From Tetradesmus obliquus (lineage: Eukaryota > Chlorophyta > Chlorophyceae > Sphaeropleales > Scenedesmaceae): a DNA stretch of 64,000 nucleotides. The position numbers and the translations under genes were made by a program. Location: the NCBI GenBank assembly GCA_030272155.1, contig CP126197.1, forward strand, positions 2,852,001 through 2,916,000, in the 5' to 3' direction. Below, piece after piece: positions 22,861 to 33,429 of the stretch (its first letter is position 1; each line of letters opens with the position of its first letter). Under the pieces are notes generated by a model. It did no database searches and was not told the DNA's origin. It saw only the letters and a program-made list of their open reading frames with translations.

Positions 22861-24715
22861 GGAGCATATGTGCTTGGTGCAAGGCAACAAGCCCAGCACA
22901 AGCAGCAGAAGCAGCAGCAGCAGCAGCAGCGGCAGGCACAGGCTGTGAGAGGTCAGCAAGATGTCACAGGAGCAGCAGCTGGTAGCTGTGGTGCTGCGTC
23001 TGGCAGCGATGTGTGCAATGCTGCGACGCAGGTGGCTGCAGTCAAGCAGCAGCTGCAGCAGGCGCTGCTACGCGGAGCGCAGCTTAAGCAGCAGCTACAA
23101 GAGCTACCATCTGCTGCTGCTGCTGCTGCTGCTTCTGGGGGTGGTGTAGCAGCTGCAGGCGAGGCTGGTGCTGCTACTGCCGAGAATGCTGCTGCGGAAG
23201 GTGCTGCTGCAGCGTCTAGTTCAGCAGCCGCTGCAGCTGGCACCAGTGCTGTTGAGCTGCAGCAGCCTGACGCTGATGCGGTGCGCCAGCAGCTGCAGCA
23301 GGCGCTTGTTGAGGTGCAGGCGGAGGTCAAGGTGCTGCGGCGTCAAGACAAGGTGCTGCGGGCCCTCATCCCCTTCACCTGGGATCCCAAGTAAGCGACC
23401 TTGTGGGAGGATGGTTGTTTCGGTACATAAGCATGGAGTGATCTGCCGTCAAGTTCCGTTTGCTTGCTTGCTCTCTAGCTTGCTTGTTTGCTAGCTAAGG
23501 ATGAGTGCCAAGGTGCTGCGGGCCCTCATCCCGTTCACCTGGGACCCCAAGTGAGTCACTCTGTGCTGCAGTGAGCATTGCTAGCTGTGTGTTTTGTGGC
23601 CAGCAGCAGCAGCAGCAGCAGCAGAGGTTCAGGGTTGTGAGAGGTGCTGCGCGGCCTCATCTCCGTGACGTAAGAACCCAAGTAAGTTCGGAAAGGTGCC
23701 CAGCAACAGTGTCAGCAAGGAGGTACCAGCTGGCATGTGCACACGTTGCGGTTGTTGTCGTGCGCGCATGTGCGCGCATAATGCTTGCTGCCAATTGGTG
23801 CTGCAGTGCGGCTCTGCTCGGCTGCTTTGTTTTTTGGTCGATGAGCAAGCTGGACCTCACCTCTGGGCGCCTCTGCCACATTTCATAACACGTGTTAGTG
23901 TTTTGTTGTTAAATGTGCTATGTTATGTGACGCAGGGGCACTGAGCCTGGCTGCCACCGCATGGTGCAGCCTGCAGAGCAGAAGCGGCAGCGCAAGCCAT
24001 GTGACCGGCTGTCACCTGGTGCTGTTGAGGCGCAGTGCAGGCTGGAGCGGGAGCTGCAGCAGCAGCTGCGGCAGCAGCAGCAGCAGCAGCACGCAGACAT
24101 GCCGTTTGTGCAGTCGCCTCCAGCAGCAGCAGCTGCTCGACGGCCCGCTACTGCTGCTGGAAAGCTAGCAGCAAAAAAGACAGCTGCAGTAGCTGGTACT
24201 GGCAGGACGGCGATGAAAGGCAGGATGAGCTTTGGCAGCAGCAGCAGCAGTGACAGTGACGACGACATGCCCCTTGCGCAGGGTCTTCGCAGGAGGAGCT
24301 CTGTCCCTGCTGCTACACCTGCTGCTGCTGGGCAGTCAGCATCGACAAAGAAACCTGTAGCAGCTGGCACAGGCAGGACGATGCTGATAGGCAGCATGGG
24401 CGGTGGCAGCAGCAGTGAGGGTGACAGCGACAATGACATACCCCTGATTGGCAGGAGAAGCCATATCCCTGCTGCTGCACCTGCTGCTGCTGCTGCTGCT
24501 GCTGCTGGAAGGGCTCCAGCAGGGACAGTGTCAGCACCAACAGCACAGCAGCTGCTGCTGCCCTCCCCAACAGCAGCCACCGCTGGAGCAGCAGCCATAG
24601 GCACAGGCAGGACGATGATGACAGGCAGCATGGGCCTTGGCAGCAGCAGTAAGAGTGACAGCGACGACGATATGCCCCTTACTGTCAGGAGAGGCGCTGT
24701 CCCTGCTGCTACACC

Positions 24716-24760
<45 letters not shown>

Positions 24761-25991
24761 AAGGGCTCCAGCAGGGGCAGTGCCAGCACGAACAGCACAG
24801 CAGCTGCTGCTTCCCTCCCCAACAGCCGTGGCCGTGGGAGCAGCAGTCACAGCTGTAGAAGGGACGGCTGCTGCTGCCATTGATGCGAGGCAGCAGCAGC
24901 AGCAGCAACAGCAGCAGGGGAAATTTGCATCGGATGCCAACAGGAGGGCCACAGCACAGGGCAGCACAGCAAGTGGCAGCCATGCAAGTGGCAATGTTGG
25001 CAACAAAGCAGCTGCGCAGCCTGCTGCAGCAGCTGCTGCCGCAAGTGCTGCCGCCGCCGCTGCTGCTACTCGGCTGACAGCAGCTCTGCTGCAGAAGCTG
25101 CCTGCAGCTGCTGCTGCAGCGCCTGACGCAGATCTGGTATACAAGGCAGCAGCTGCTGCTGCAGCACCTGGAACAGCAGAGGAAGTGGCAGCAGCAGCAG
25201 CAGCACCACCATCGGCAGCAACAGCAGGTCAGCTGCCTGCTGTGAGGGGCAGCGCTGACAAGGCAGCTGACGTGGCACACTTGCTGCCAGCAGTGCAGGA
25301 CCCTGTGCTGAGTCAGCCCAAAGCTGCTGCGGGGTCTGGTGGGGAGGTGCTGGCAGGAGCTCCTGCGCAGCAGGCTGCAGCACAGCAGCAAGCAGCAGCA
25401 CAGCAGCTGCCAGCGCAGCAAGCAGCAGCACCGCAGCTGCCAGCGCAGCACGCAGCAGCACAGCAGCCGTTAGCGCGGCAAGCAGCAGCACAGCAGCCGT
25501 CAGGGCAGCAACCAGCAGCACAGCAGCTACCAGCGCAGCAGGCAGCACAGTGTGTGCCTGTGGCAGGTGGCAGCAGTGCTCAGGCAGCTGGCGTGGCGCC
25601 TGCAGCAGCAGCACAGCAAGTACAAAAGCGAGACGCAGCAGCTTTACTGTGTGGCGACCAGGTGCTGGTTGCAACACAGGCAGCAGAGACAGCACGGGAT
25701 GCGGCAGCAACAGCAGCAGCAGCAGCAGCACAGGCGCAGGTGCCTGCTGAAGCACGCAAGGCAGTTGCCGAGGCAGCTGCAGCTGCAGACGCTGCTGCTG
25801 CAGGTGCTGGCAGGGCACCGGCAGCAAGTCTGGCATCTGCAGCAGCTGCAGTGCGCGAGCTGTCACAGCAGCAGGGTGCGGCAGCAGGTGCAGCGGTTGC
25901 GGCATCTGCTGATGCAGCTACAGAGGCAGCAGTGGTGCCGCAGGTTGGAGGAGAGCTCGTCATCCCCGACAGTGAGGAGGAGGACTGGTGA
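16686..25991 (+). CDS. Large LRR plus acidic disordered nuclear-type protein
   Basis: Seven exons (16686-17412, 18188-18277, 18604-18675, 19224-19576, 20150-21855, 22122-23390, 23936-25991) join in frame to about 2,090 residues. Residues 1-414 hold irregular leucine-rich repeats (LTSLDLSSQPLGLAGWRLLL, LQRLVLSGCSIEA, LRWLDLSHNTQL, LQVLELWGLS). The remainder is low-complexity Gln/Ala/Ser with acidic blocks (DEDEEMDEEDRNFLAEDGEV, basic KRKRF, poly-Asp) and no enzyme domain. Three copies of a TGRTxMxGxM...GSSSxxDSDDDMPL unit lie at 24195-24690. The C terminus is LVIPDSEEEDW, and VILDSE occurs near 22775; both resemble SUMO-interaction motifs. I do not recognise the orthologue; a chromatin or DNA-repair scaffold is inference. 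The join across 19576/20150 is phase-compatible but the LRR and disordered parts could be two genes. Confidence 0.6.
17751..18240 (+). repeat. Four copies of LRR exon 2 start with acceptor
   Basis: TGCAG|AGGAGCTGCTGG...GCGCTGCACCCCGCCTGGCCCTG begins at 17751, 17910, 18068 (AGGTGCTGC) and 18188 (TGGAGCTGC, the parent, which reads on into WLDLSHNTQ). All four have the same phase, so any acceptor would keep frame at the join, but only the last stays open to a good donor. Confidence 0.85.
18683..18760. repeat. CAG/CGG triplet tract
   Basis: Intronic array of (CAG)3-6 blocks punctuated by CGG, immediately downstream of the exon 3 donor at 18675. Confidence 0.85.
18948..19250 (+). repeat. Three copies of LRR exon 4 start separated by CTG tracts
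   Basis: CAG|GGCTGTGTGGTGTGGC...CTGCTGGACCTGCTGGCTGA occurs at 18954 and 19080, then as the parent exon at 19224 (GGCTGCCTGGTAAGGC). (CTG)7-14 runs sit just before the second and third copies. Confidence 0.85.
19535..19892 (+). repeat. Four tandem 42-nt mini-exon-like units (VLELWGLSKQQQKE)
   Basis: The exon 4 end GTGCTGGAGCTGTGGGGGCT...AAGGAG|GTGAGG (19535-19576) is repeated near 19639, 19740 and 19845. The first intronic copy has CAG before it and GTGAGG after it and is 42 nt long, so it could splice in as a 14-residue cassette. The next has a 2-nt insertion and the last lost its GT donor. Confidence 0.85.
23317..23690 (+). repeat. Three copies of exon 6 end (VLRALIPFTWDPK)
   Basis: AAGGTGCTGCGGGCCCTCAT...CCCAA|GTAAGC (23340-23396) is repeated at 23509-23555 with GTGAGT, and again, damaged, at 23641-23688 with CCCAA|GTAAGT. 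Confidence 0.85.
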
Positions 25992-26158
25992 TGTACAGGC
26001 GCAAGTGACCAGTACAGCATGTAAGGCAGTTGCCGAGGCTGCTGATGCAGCTGCTTGCGCGTCGCCAGCTAGCTGATGCAGCAGAAGCAGCAGCACCCGA
26101 GCTGTCAGAGCAGCTGTGTGCGGCAGCAGGTGTGAGGAGGAGGAGTGGTGATGCAGGA
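25735..26158 (+). repeat. Last coding segment duplicated into the 3' UTR
   Basis: The stretch from AGGCGCAGGTGCC through GCAGTTGCCGAGGC and GTGAGGAGGAGGACTGGTGATG (25735-25993) is echoed, with deletions, from GGCGCAAGTGACC at 25999 to GTGAGGAGGAGGAGTGGTGATG at 26132-26155. The copy sits after the stop codon. Confidence 0.75.
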
Positions 26159-26159
26159 T

Positions 26160-26795
26160 CGTGCGTTGACGGGCGTGTGTTTTGCCCATGACATGCACAA
26201 GATGGCTCCAGTAGCAGACGGGAGTTTCTGAATAGACCACAGGACATCGCCTCAGGCCGAGGCTTGGCTGCTCAAATCAAGCATTGTGTGCCAGGGTTTT
26301 CTGCAAGTCAGATGCATGCAGCAATGCTGCTGCCTGCAACACACCACAGCCTCAGGCGACAGTTATGTACTCGGTGTAGCACAGCTAACTGCTGTAGCCC
26401 GGCTAAGCCATTGTTGGCGGGTGCCTTAAGGGTATAAGCATAAGAATGCTTGTTACAGTTGGTGTCAAGCAAAGGCATATGCAAAGTGCAATGCAAGGCC
26501 ACCACCAGAAGAAGAGGGTGCCTTCCCTGTTACAGTGGTGTTACAGCTGTGTTTGAAATGTGACTAGTGACACACCTGTTCCCAGGCCATGACACGCTGT
26601 TCGACCTGCCTTCAGCATTTATGGACGTTGCTGATCGCAAAGAACGAATCACTAGGCGATGATAGGCTTGTCACCGCAACTCAATCGACAACAGCTTCGC
26701 ACTTCATCAGCCGTGACACACTGATACACAAGCTCGAACATTGATCAAAACAACGGAATAGTCCTTTTTTGGTGTTTACCACAGATCCACCGGAT
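26160..26795. promoter_or_regulatory. Intergenic, promoter side of calnexin
   Basis: No coding exon is supported. The last 100 bp before the ATG are AT-rich. Confidence 0.4.
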
Positions 26796-29700
26796 ATGCT
26801 GGCAGTGGCAGTGGCCGTCTACTGCTTGTGCACTGCTGCTGTGCAAGCAGCAGACAGCAGCACAGCAGATGCCGGCGTGCCTGGCGCATCCTTTTTTGAA
26901 TCATTCGGACCCGGATGGCAGGACAGATGGCATTACAGCAATGGCAAGAAGTATGAGGGCAGGTTTGACACTGTGCAGCCAGAGGGGTACCAGGACACTG
27001 CGATTCAGGTGTGCTGAAGTGACAGTCGGGAGTGCATGCCAATGATGCAATGGATACATCTAGAGGACGAAACCTTTCCCAGCAAACATTTGCCTGTACA
27101 AGAACTGCGATGAGTTGTGCTGTAGAAACTGCCTGGCAATCAGCAGGGTGTATGTGGAGAGAGGCAGGGCTGCTAACTGCTGCAGCAGCATGTGCATCAA
27201 CCTCCAGTTGCAATTGAAATCAAATGCATTTTCAAAAAAGCTGCAAAGCAGTATGAAGCAGTGACACTCAACCTACAAGCATTGGCATCTGCCTGTCACC
27301 AAAGGGCAGTTGCCGCAGACTCTGCTAGCGCGTGGTCAACTGCTGCGCTGCGACGCACCCACTCTGACAATCCTGTGTTGCTTTCCAATCTGCCTTTACC
27401 GAAATCCCCCGCCATCCTCCCACTCTTGCCATGACAGATGCCTGCAGGAAACCAGCACTACGGCATGACAGCACAGCTGCAGGAGCCGCTGCTGCTGCAG
27501 GATGGCATAGTCGTGCAGTACGAGGTGCAGTTCTCCCAGGGCCACACCTGTGGGGGTGCATACCTCAAGCTGCTGTCCCAGACAGCAGAGGAGTTCAAGC
27601 CAAGGAAGTTGCGGCCCAAGACACCTTTCAGCATCATGTTTGGGCCGGACCGCTGCGGACCTGACAGCAGGGTGAGGCTGCGGCTGGCTGTAAAGGAGTA
27701 GAAGAGGGTGCATGCAGCAGGCTGAGATGTGCCAGGGGTGTTATGCAAAGAGCACAGGCTGGTAAACGTCAACGTCAGCTGCCTGTGTACTCATCATTCT
27801 TGAAGATTATGTAAAAGGCACGGCAGCTTGCAGGAGACATGCAGCAGTGATGTTGGCTCTGCCAACAGTAGGTTTACAAACGCGTTTGCTGAATACCAAC
27901 ACGTGCACTGTTGACAATATGGTATCCAGATAAGGCTTGTGCACGCTGGGCTGATCATGCTTCTGTTGCTGCTGCTGCTGCCGCAGGTGCATGTCATCCT
28001 GAACGCGCTCAACCCCGTGACGCAGCAGGTCATCGAGCACCACCTCATGTCAGCGCCAGCACCAAAAGATGACAAGCTCTCACACGTGTACACACTCGTG
28101 CTGTACCCCAACCAAATGTGAGTGGCTTGGCGCGTACTCACACGAGACAACCAGTGCAGCTGCACTGTGCTGTGCAGGCAGTGCTAGTGAGCCAAAGCTC
28201 CTGCAGGCTGTAGCAGTGGATGCGCAGCAGCAGCTGCTGCCTCTGCAAGCTTTAGTGTCATCTTCTCAACTGCCAGGACTTCCTGCCAATGCACACGTTA
28301 CCAAGTAGGCTCGAGAGACCCTGCAGACCAAGTTGGTTTGGTTTGGTGAGGTACGATCAACGCCTGCCTGCCAATCCTGCTTTTTCTCAAACCAAACATG
28401 CACGCAGGTACAAGGTGCTGATTGACGGCAAGCTCAAAGGCACGGGGCTGCTGGCTGCTGCAGACTTTTCACCGCCACTGCAGCCACCTGCGGAGCTGCC
28501 AGACCCCGAGCACATCAAGCCTGAGGATTGGGTGGAGGAGGAGGAGTGAGTTGTTGCATCAGTTGTGTTTGTGACATTTATGTTGCTGTATCAGAGCAGT
28601 CACAGCCTTGTTTGCGGCGCTGGGCCAGCAGCAGGATCGATGGAACAATAGGCCAACCAGTCATTGCTGAAACCGCACGGGTGTAGCACAGCCTACCAGA
28701 CATCGCGTGAAGCAAGTGAGCTGCGCAGCTGTCCAACGGATCGCCACCGCACCACATCAGCATGTTCAAGTGCATGTCATGCAGCATGTTGCGCTGACTG
28801 TCTGCTGTGCCCTTGCAGGATTGACGACCCGGCAGCAGTCAAGCCAGATGATTGGGACGACCGCAAGCTCATGTGACACCCGCGCTGCTTCCCGCACTTA
28901 CTGCCTGCCGTGCCCTTGCCGTCAAGCCAGATGACTGGGACGACCGCAAACTCATCCCGGACCCCAATGCACAGAAACCTTCTGTGCTGTGCTGACGACT
29001 TGCGCCTGTGTGCAAACATCCTGCAGGATCGACGACCCGGCAGCAGTCAAGCCAGACGACTGGGATGACCGCAAGCTCATGTCACACCTGCGCTGCCTGT
29101 CTTACCCACTGCCTGCCGTGCCCTTGCAGGATTGACGACCCAGCAGCAGTCAAGCCAGATGACTGGGATGACCGCAAGCTCATCCCAGACCCAAATGCAC
29201 AAAAGCCTCACGGCTGGCTGGATGCGCTGCCGGCTCGAGTGGCAGACCCGGCAGCTAAGAAGCCGGAAAAGTGGGACGATGATCGGCACGGTTACTGGAT
29301 GCGGCCCAGTATGCCGAACCCTGCGTGTGAGGGTGCTCCAGGGTGTGGGCCGTGGACGGCGCCGATGATCAGCAATCCGAGCTACAAGGGGCCGTGGATC
29401 CCGCCCAAAGTCAAGAATCCTGCATATAAGGTGGTTTGACGGTTGCAATGGACCTCTTTCGTGGATGTATGTGGGAGTCCTACATGCAATGAGGCATCGT
29501 GCCATATGGTATCCTTGCAGGCCCTGCGGGGGTAGACAGGAGAGCGCTGTGGTTGCTGGGCTAGTGCATGGGTCCAGGTTTCAGCCCTGGAACTGTTGTG
29601 GACCGTATTGTACTGTACAACGGCACTGGTGCGCAACACACACCTGAACCAACCATTACTGCTCACTTCCACCAACTTTGCCTGGCGCCCTGCACCTCTC

Positions 29701-31314
29701 TGATGCTTCACCGTGCCACAGGGCCCCTGGCAGCAGCGCACGCTGCCCAACCCGGCCTACTTCGAAGCAGAAGCACCAATGTCCTTGCTGGCACCCATAG
29801 TTGGCATTGCCTTCTATGGATGCCAGCTCTGGGTGACAGAGCCGGGTTACACCTTGCTAGCCCGCTTTTGTCGATGCATGCACAAACCACCAAATTAGTT
29901 ATGTCTACCTCCCTGCACCGCTGTGATGCTTCAATGCACCTGCAGGGCCCCTGGCAGCAGCGCACACTGCCCAACCCAGCCTACTTCAAAGCAGAAGCGC
30001 CACTGTCCTTGCTGGCGCCCATTGTTGGCGTTGCCTTTGAGCTCTGGGTCACGGAGCCTGGGTACACCTTCGACAACATACTGATAGGCAGGGGGCAGCA
30101 GGGCTTGGAGGCTGCTGCTTACATGGGCAAGGCGGGGCAGGCGCGGCGGCTGGCACAGGTGAGGTGGATTATAATGGTGGCACTTTGAGATGGCAGCATC
30201 GCACAGGTCTTGAAACATGCGTAGTCTCAAATGAACTGCATGCACTGCTGTTGTTGGCAGCAGTAGCAGCATCATGGCATGGCAGCAGACGCTGTGCCCG
30301 GCCAATGTAGACCTTGTTGTGCTCTCTCCTTCTATCTGACCGCTTATTCTTGGTGATATCCATGTCCTGCACTCACACTTGCAGGAAGCAGCAATAGCTG
30401 CTGCTGCACGGGACGCCAGCAGGCCGCCCGGCTGGCGTCACTGGCCAGCCAACCAGCTGTTGGACGTTTTTGAATCCCCGAAAATGACACCATACCAGGC
30501 CCAGCTGCAGCCAGTGGTGGCAGCACTGCAGCGGCAGCCGTTGTGGGGCTGGCTGGCGCCGCTGCTGCTGCAGCTGATCGTGCTCAGGATGATCAACAGG
30601 TCACTGGTTGGCAAGTCGGTGAGCATTGCAGCAGCTGGTGTGGGTGCGAGCATGCCTGCAGCATTGTTGTGCTGCGATGGAGAGGGGATGGGTAGCTCCC
30701 GTCATTAGCATGCTGTGAGGGGGCGCTGGCGAATTGCTGCAGTTGACTCTGCAGGATTGTGGAAGCTGGGTCATTGGCTTATATACCCTGTGCACAGCAG
30801 CTACTGGTGTGTCCCCTGCTGCTGTGCTCCACTGCAGAAAATCAGACTACTGATGTGGTATGTTGCGCTGCTTGCAGGGTGGCAGAGCTGGTGCCTCACT
30901 GCTGAGCCTTGCTGCTGCCTTTGGCTTTCATGCTTGCAGGGTGGCAGAGCTGGTGCTGCTGCACCCACAAAAGAGGAGCTAGAGGAGGCCGCAGCACTCG
31001 AAGAAGACCGAAAGGCTGAGGAGCAGATAAAGCAGGACAAGCAAGCAGCCAAGCTCAGAGCAGCGAGCAAGGCAGCAGCGGCTGCTGAGGCAGCAGCAGC
31101 AGCGGATGGTGGCGGCAGCGTTGCGAGGCGCCGCAGCACGCGGCACCAGCAGCTGCAGCTGCAGCAGCAGCATGAGGAGGAGGAGGGGGAGGCAGCGATG
31201 CATACGCCAGCTTTGCAGCGGCAGCAGCAGGAGGATGGTGCTGGCAGCTCTCCCGAGGATGGGCAAGGCACCAGCAGAGCCCGCAGCACGCGCAGGACAG
31301 CAAGAAAGGCGTAA
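26796..31314 (+). CDS. CNX: Calnexin, ER lectin chaperone
   Basis: Eight exons (26796-27008, 27438-27671, 27987-28117, 28408-28545, 29130-29430, 29946-30158, 30385-30618, 30940-31314) join in frame to 612 residues. The start is the ATG at 26796, giving the signal peptide MLAVAVAVYCLCTAAVQA. Luminal lectin-domain signatures follow: IVVQYEVQFSQG, CGGAYLKLL, IMFGPDRCG with the conserved Cys pair, and HVYTLVLYP. The P-domain has the DDPAAVKPDDWDDRKLIPDP and KKPEKWDDD type repeats and GPWIPPKVKNPAYKG. One transmembrane helix (WGWLAPLLLQLIVL, 30545-30590) distinguishes it from calreticulin. A cytosolic tail of about 130 residues is charged and ends RRTARKA, with dibasic pairs suitable for ER retention. 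It binds monoglucosylated N-glycoproteins during ER folding. Confidence 0.95.
28818..29185 (+). repeat. P-domain exon start copied four times
   Basis: GATTGACGACCCGGCAGCAGTCAAGCCAGATGA-type segments start at 28820, (partial) 28918, 29028 and 29130. The first and third are preceded by TGCAG. The second keeps the continuation ATCCCGGACCCCAATGCACA but lacks the start. The copy at 29130 is the one that stays open. Confidence 0.85.
29720..30060 (+). repeat. Calnexin exon 6 duplicated as a near-complete copy
   Basis: 29721-29860 (GPWQQRTLPNPAYFEAEAP, LLAPIVGIAF, LWVTEPGYT) precedes the functional 29946-30158 (GPWQQRTLPNPAYFKAEAP, LLAPIVGVAFELWVTEPGYT). Both have AG acceptors in the same phase. The first has a 5-bp insertion (ATGCC) region and then loses the frame, so it is probably a dead duplicate. 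Confidence 0.85.
30877..30960 (+). repeat. Calnexin exon 8 start duplicated
   Basis: GCTTGCAG|GGTGGCAGAGCTGGTGC appears at 30871-30892 and at 30932-30956; the second continues into the real exon. Confidence 0.85.
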
Positions 31315-31918
31315 GCTTTGTGAATGGACGTGAATTGACGTGCGTCACCCGTGGCTTGTGGTGTGCTTGACAGAAAGGGAAGAACAAACCCGCTAGTCAC
31401 AAGCACGGTGCTTGGTGTGGCATTACAGTGTGTTGCTTTGGGTGGCTCAAGCTGCCTCTGGTGTGATATCGGCTGCCACTGTAGTGACCAATGGATGACT
31501 GCACACCGTGTGTCAGGTCCAGGGTTGTTTCCTCAGTGAGATGCTGCTTGCTTTTGCAAGGGTTCTCTGGCAAGGGTTACCTGCGGTTATAATGGCTGAA
31601 TCTGCCTATTCCAGCATCGACAAAGACTCCAGATGTGCTTGTGAATCAGCAAGTCTGTTCTTGGAGGTTGCACGGAGTGATCGTAGATATCCACGAGATA
31701 TCCGGCGGGGTTTCCGAACATCCCGCGACAACCGTCTAACACGCACTGCAAAGCCGTCTCTGTGGGTGTAACGCTGCAAGGTCCTCCTGTATGTCTTTGT
31801 AAAATGGTTCTTCGCATACAGCACAGTAAGCCAGCTCCGCTTGAACATACGAGCCGCTGTTGCTGCAAGCTGCTTCAACTGCTTTTACACAACAAGGAGT
31901 TGAGTTGCTAACGCGCCT
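31315..31918. promoter_or_regulatory. Calnexin 3' flank and MYND-gene promoter
   Basis: No gene is firmly supported. A short Arg-rich minus-strand frame (31848-31606, 80 codons) is open but has no recognisable feature. Confidence 0.4.
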
Positions 31919-32175
31919 ATGATCTGCTGCAATATGTTGCCGTCTTCTCGGCCCAGCCTAAGCCACTGGCCTCGGCCAGGCACGACAGTAGCTGAGCTGC
32001 AGCAGTACCTGCAAAAGGACCCGTGGACTGCTACTCTCACATTTGACTTTTTGGAGGGCCATGACGAGCAACAAGCGTACGTTGAATTGATCTTGAAGTC
32101 GCAATCGCTGGGAAACCACCCAGTGTTGAAACGGGGCAGTGCACAGGACATCCTGGACGGCACACAGGTGACGCC

Positions 32176-32239
<64 letters not shown>

Positions 32240-32569
32240 TACTAGTATCACTGCATCGCTGATGCATGTGTTATCAGAGGTACCACGCACGGTATGTGGT
32301 TGCTCAACCTAATCTGATTGCCGGCACCACCGCAGCAGCAGCGGACCATGCTGCAGACAGCAAAGAACACCATGAACGCACATTTGCCAACCTGTCAGCA
32401 GCGTGTCCTTTAGGTATCCGCCATGGCTTCTCAGCATGCCGTGTTGCTGCTTCTGTCTGCAGTCCTACACCCTTAACCTGGCCTGCACTGTGCTGCACAA
32501 ATTCCTGCATGTGCAGGTGCTGGCTGTGCTGGACAATCTGGAGGCTCGGCTGAGGTCACCACACAAAGG

Positions 32570-32607
<38 letters not shown>

Positions 32608-33325
32608 CAGCCGCCGCCAGCAGCAGCACCAGCACGCCTCAGCCGCTGGACGATCCAGCGCCATCCAACGCCCTGGCAGTGAACGCACTCTCGTACGTGT
32701 CAAGCATCACAGCTGCTCTGCTCATGACGCACTGCCGCCGGCCTGAAGACACAGCGCCCCTCACTCGGGAGCCTCTTAGCGGCATTCGCAAGGCGCTGCT
32801 GCCACGCATGCGCCAGTTTCTGTTTGCGCCAAACCCCCAGGTTGTACAAGCAGCCCTGCAAACAGCAGGCATCCTGACAGGCCTTGCAATGCTTCCTGGG
32901 TTTGCACAAGTTGAGCAGATGATCACATGATTGACCGGCATCCCACCCGCTGGGTGCTTGCGCGCTTTTTCGATTCTGGCGCAGCAGTACTTACGCCGCA
33001 GCAGCTGCGCAGCTTGCAGGAAGGGCTGCAGACAGCACTCGGGGCTGTCAGTGACAGCGGCCCTGGAGTCAAACCTATTGCCGTTGACTTTGACTTTCCT
33101 GCAAGCAGCTTCCAGGAAGTGGCGGTGTGTGACGCCTGTGGCCGGCACAACTACTTCCCTGTGCTGGTGCGCTGGGCGTGGGCGGAGCCCTGCCAGCTGA
33201 AGGCTTGCAGCGGCTGCAGGCAGCGGTGTTATTGTAGCGCAGAGTGCCAGAAGGTGCACTGGCAGGGCCACAGGCAGCGCTGCAAGGCGATGCAGGCGCA
33301 GCGCGCGGCAGAGGCAGCAAAGTAG
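31919..33325 (+). CDS. MYND zinc-finger protein with an internal frameshift
   Basis: Exon 1 (31919-32167) and exon 2 (32463-33325) join in phase 0 (ACACAG|GTGACG ... CTGCAG|TCCTAC). The N terminus reads TTVAELQQYLQKDPW, TLTFDFLEGHDEQQAYVELI; the middle is helical (YVSSITAALLMTHC). The C terminus is a MYND finger, CDACGRHNYFP followed by CSGCRQRCYCSAECQKVHWQ and HRQRCKA, normally a protein-protein interaction module. At 32919-32934 an 8-bp tandem duplication (ATGATCAC|ATGATTGA) shifts the frame after PGFAQVEQMI, so the finger is out of frame with the upstream part, ending at a TGA at 32928. The downstream frame (from 32927) is intact to the stop. Either this allele is broken, a sequence error is present, or two proteins are made. 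A Ser tract lies at 32572-32630. Confidence 0.7.
32175..32236. repeat. (CAG)20 tract directly after a splice donor
   Basis: A nearly pure CAG run starts 8 bases after the exon 1 donor of the MYND gene. If unspliced it would add a poly-Gln tail and stop (QEY). Confidence 0.9.
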
Positions 33326-33427
33326 TGTAAAGCACTGCAGCACACTTTGGAGATGTTGTGCACAAAGCAGCAACAGCGCTGCACGGCGATGCAGGCGCAG
33401 CGCGCGGCAGAGGCGGCAAAGTAGTGT
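33262..33427 (+). repeat. MYND gene 3' end duplicated past its stop
   Basis: CAGCGCTGCAAGGCGATGCA...GCAAAGTAGTGT (33273-33330) is repeated at 33374-33428 with two changes, including the stop codon TAG. A TGTAA, the usual algal poly(A) signal, follows the first stop at 33326. Confidence 0.85.
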
Positions 33428-33429
33428 GA

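Noticed and set aside
23918-25144. Antisense 408-codon Ala/Leu-rich frame
   Set aside because: Mirror of GCA/CAG-rich coding sequence in exon 7 of the LRR gene; no recognisable domain.
31606-31848. Arg-rich 80-codon minus-strand frame between calnexin and the MYND gene
   Set aside because: Starts at ATG 31848 and lacks low complexity, but shows no family motif, and the region is expected to be promoter. Kept only as a remote possibility.
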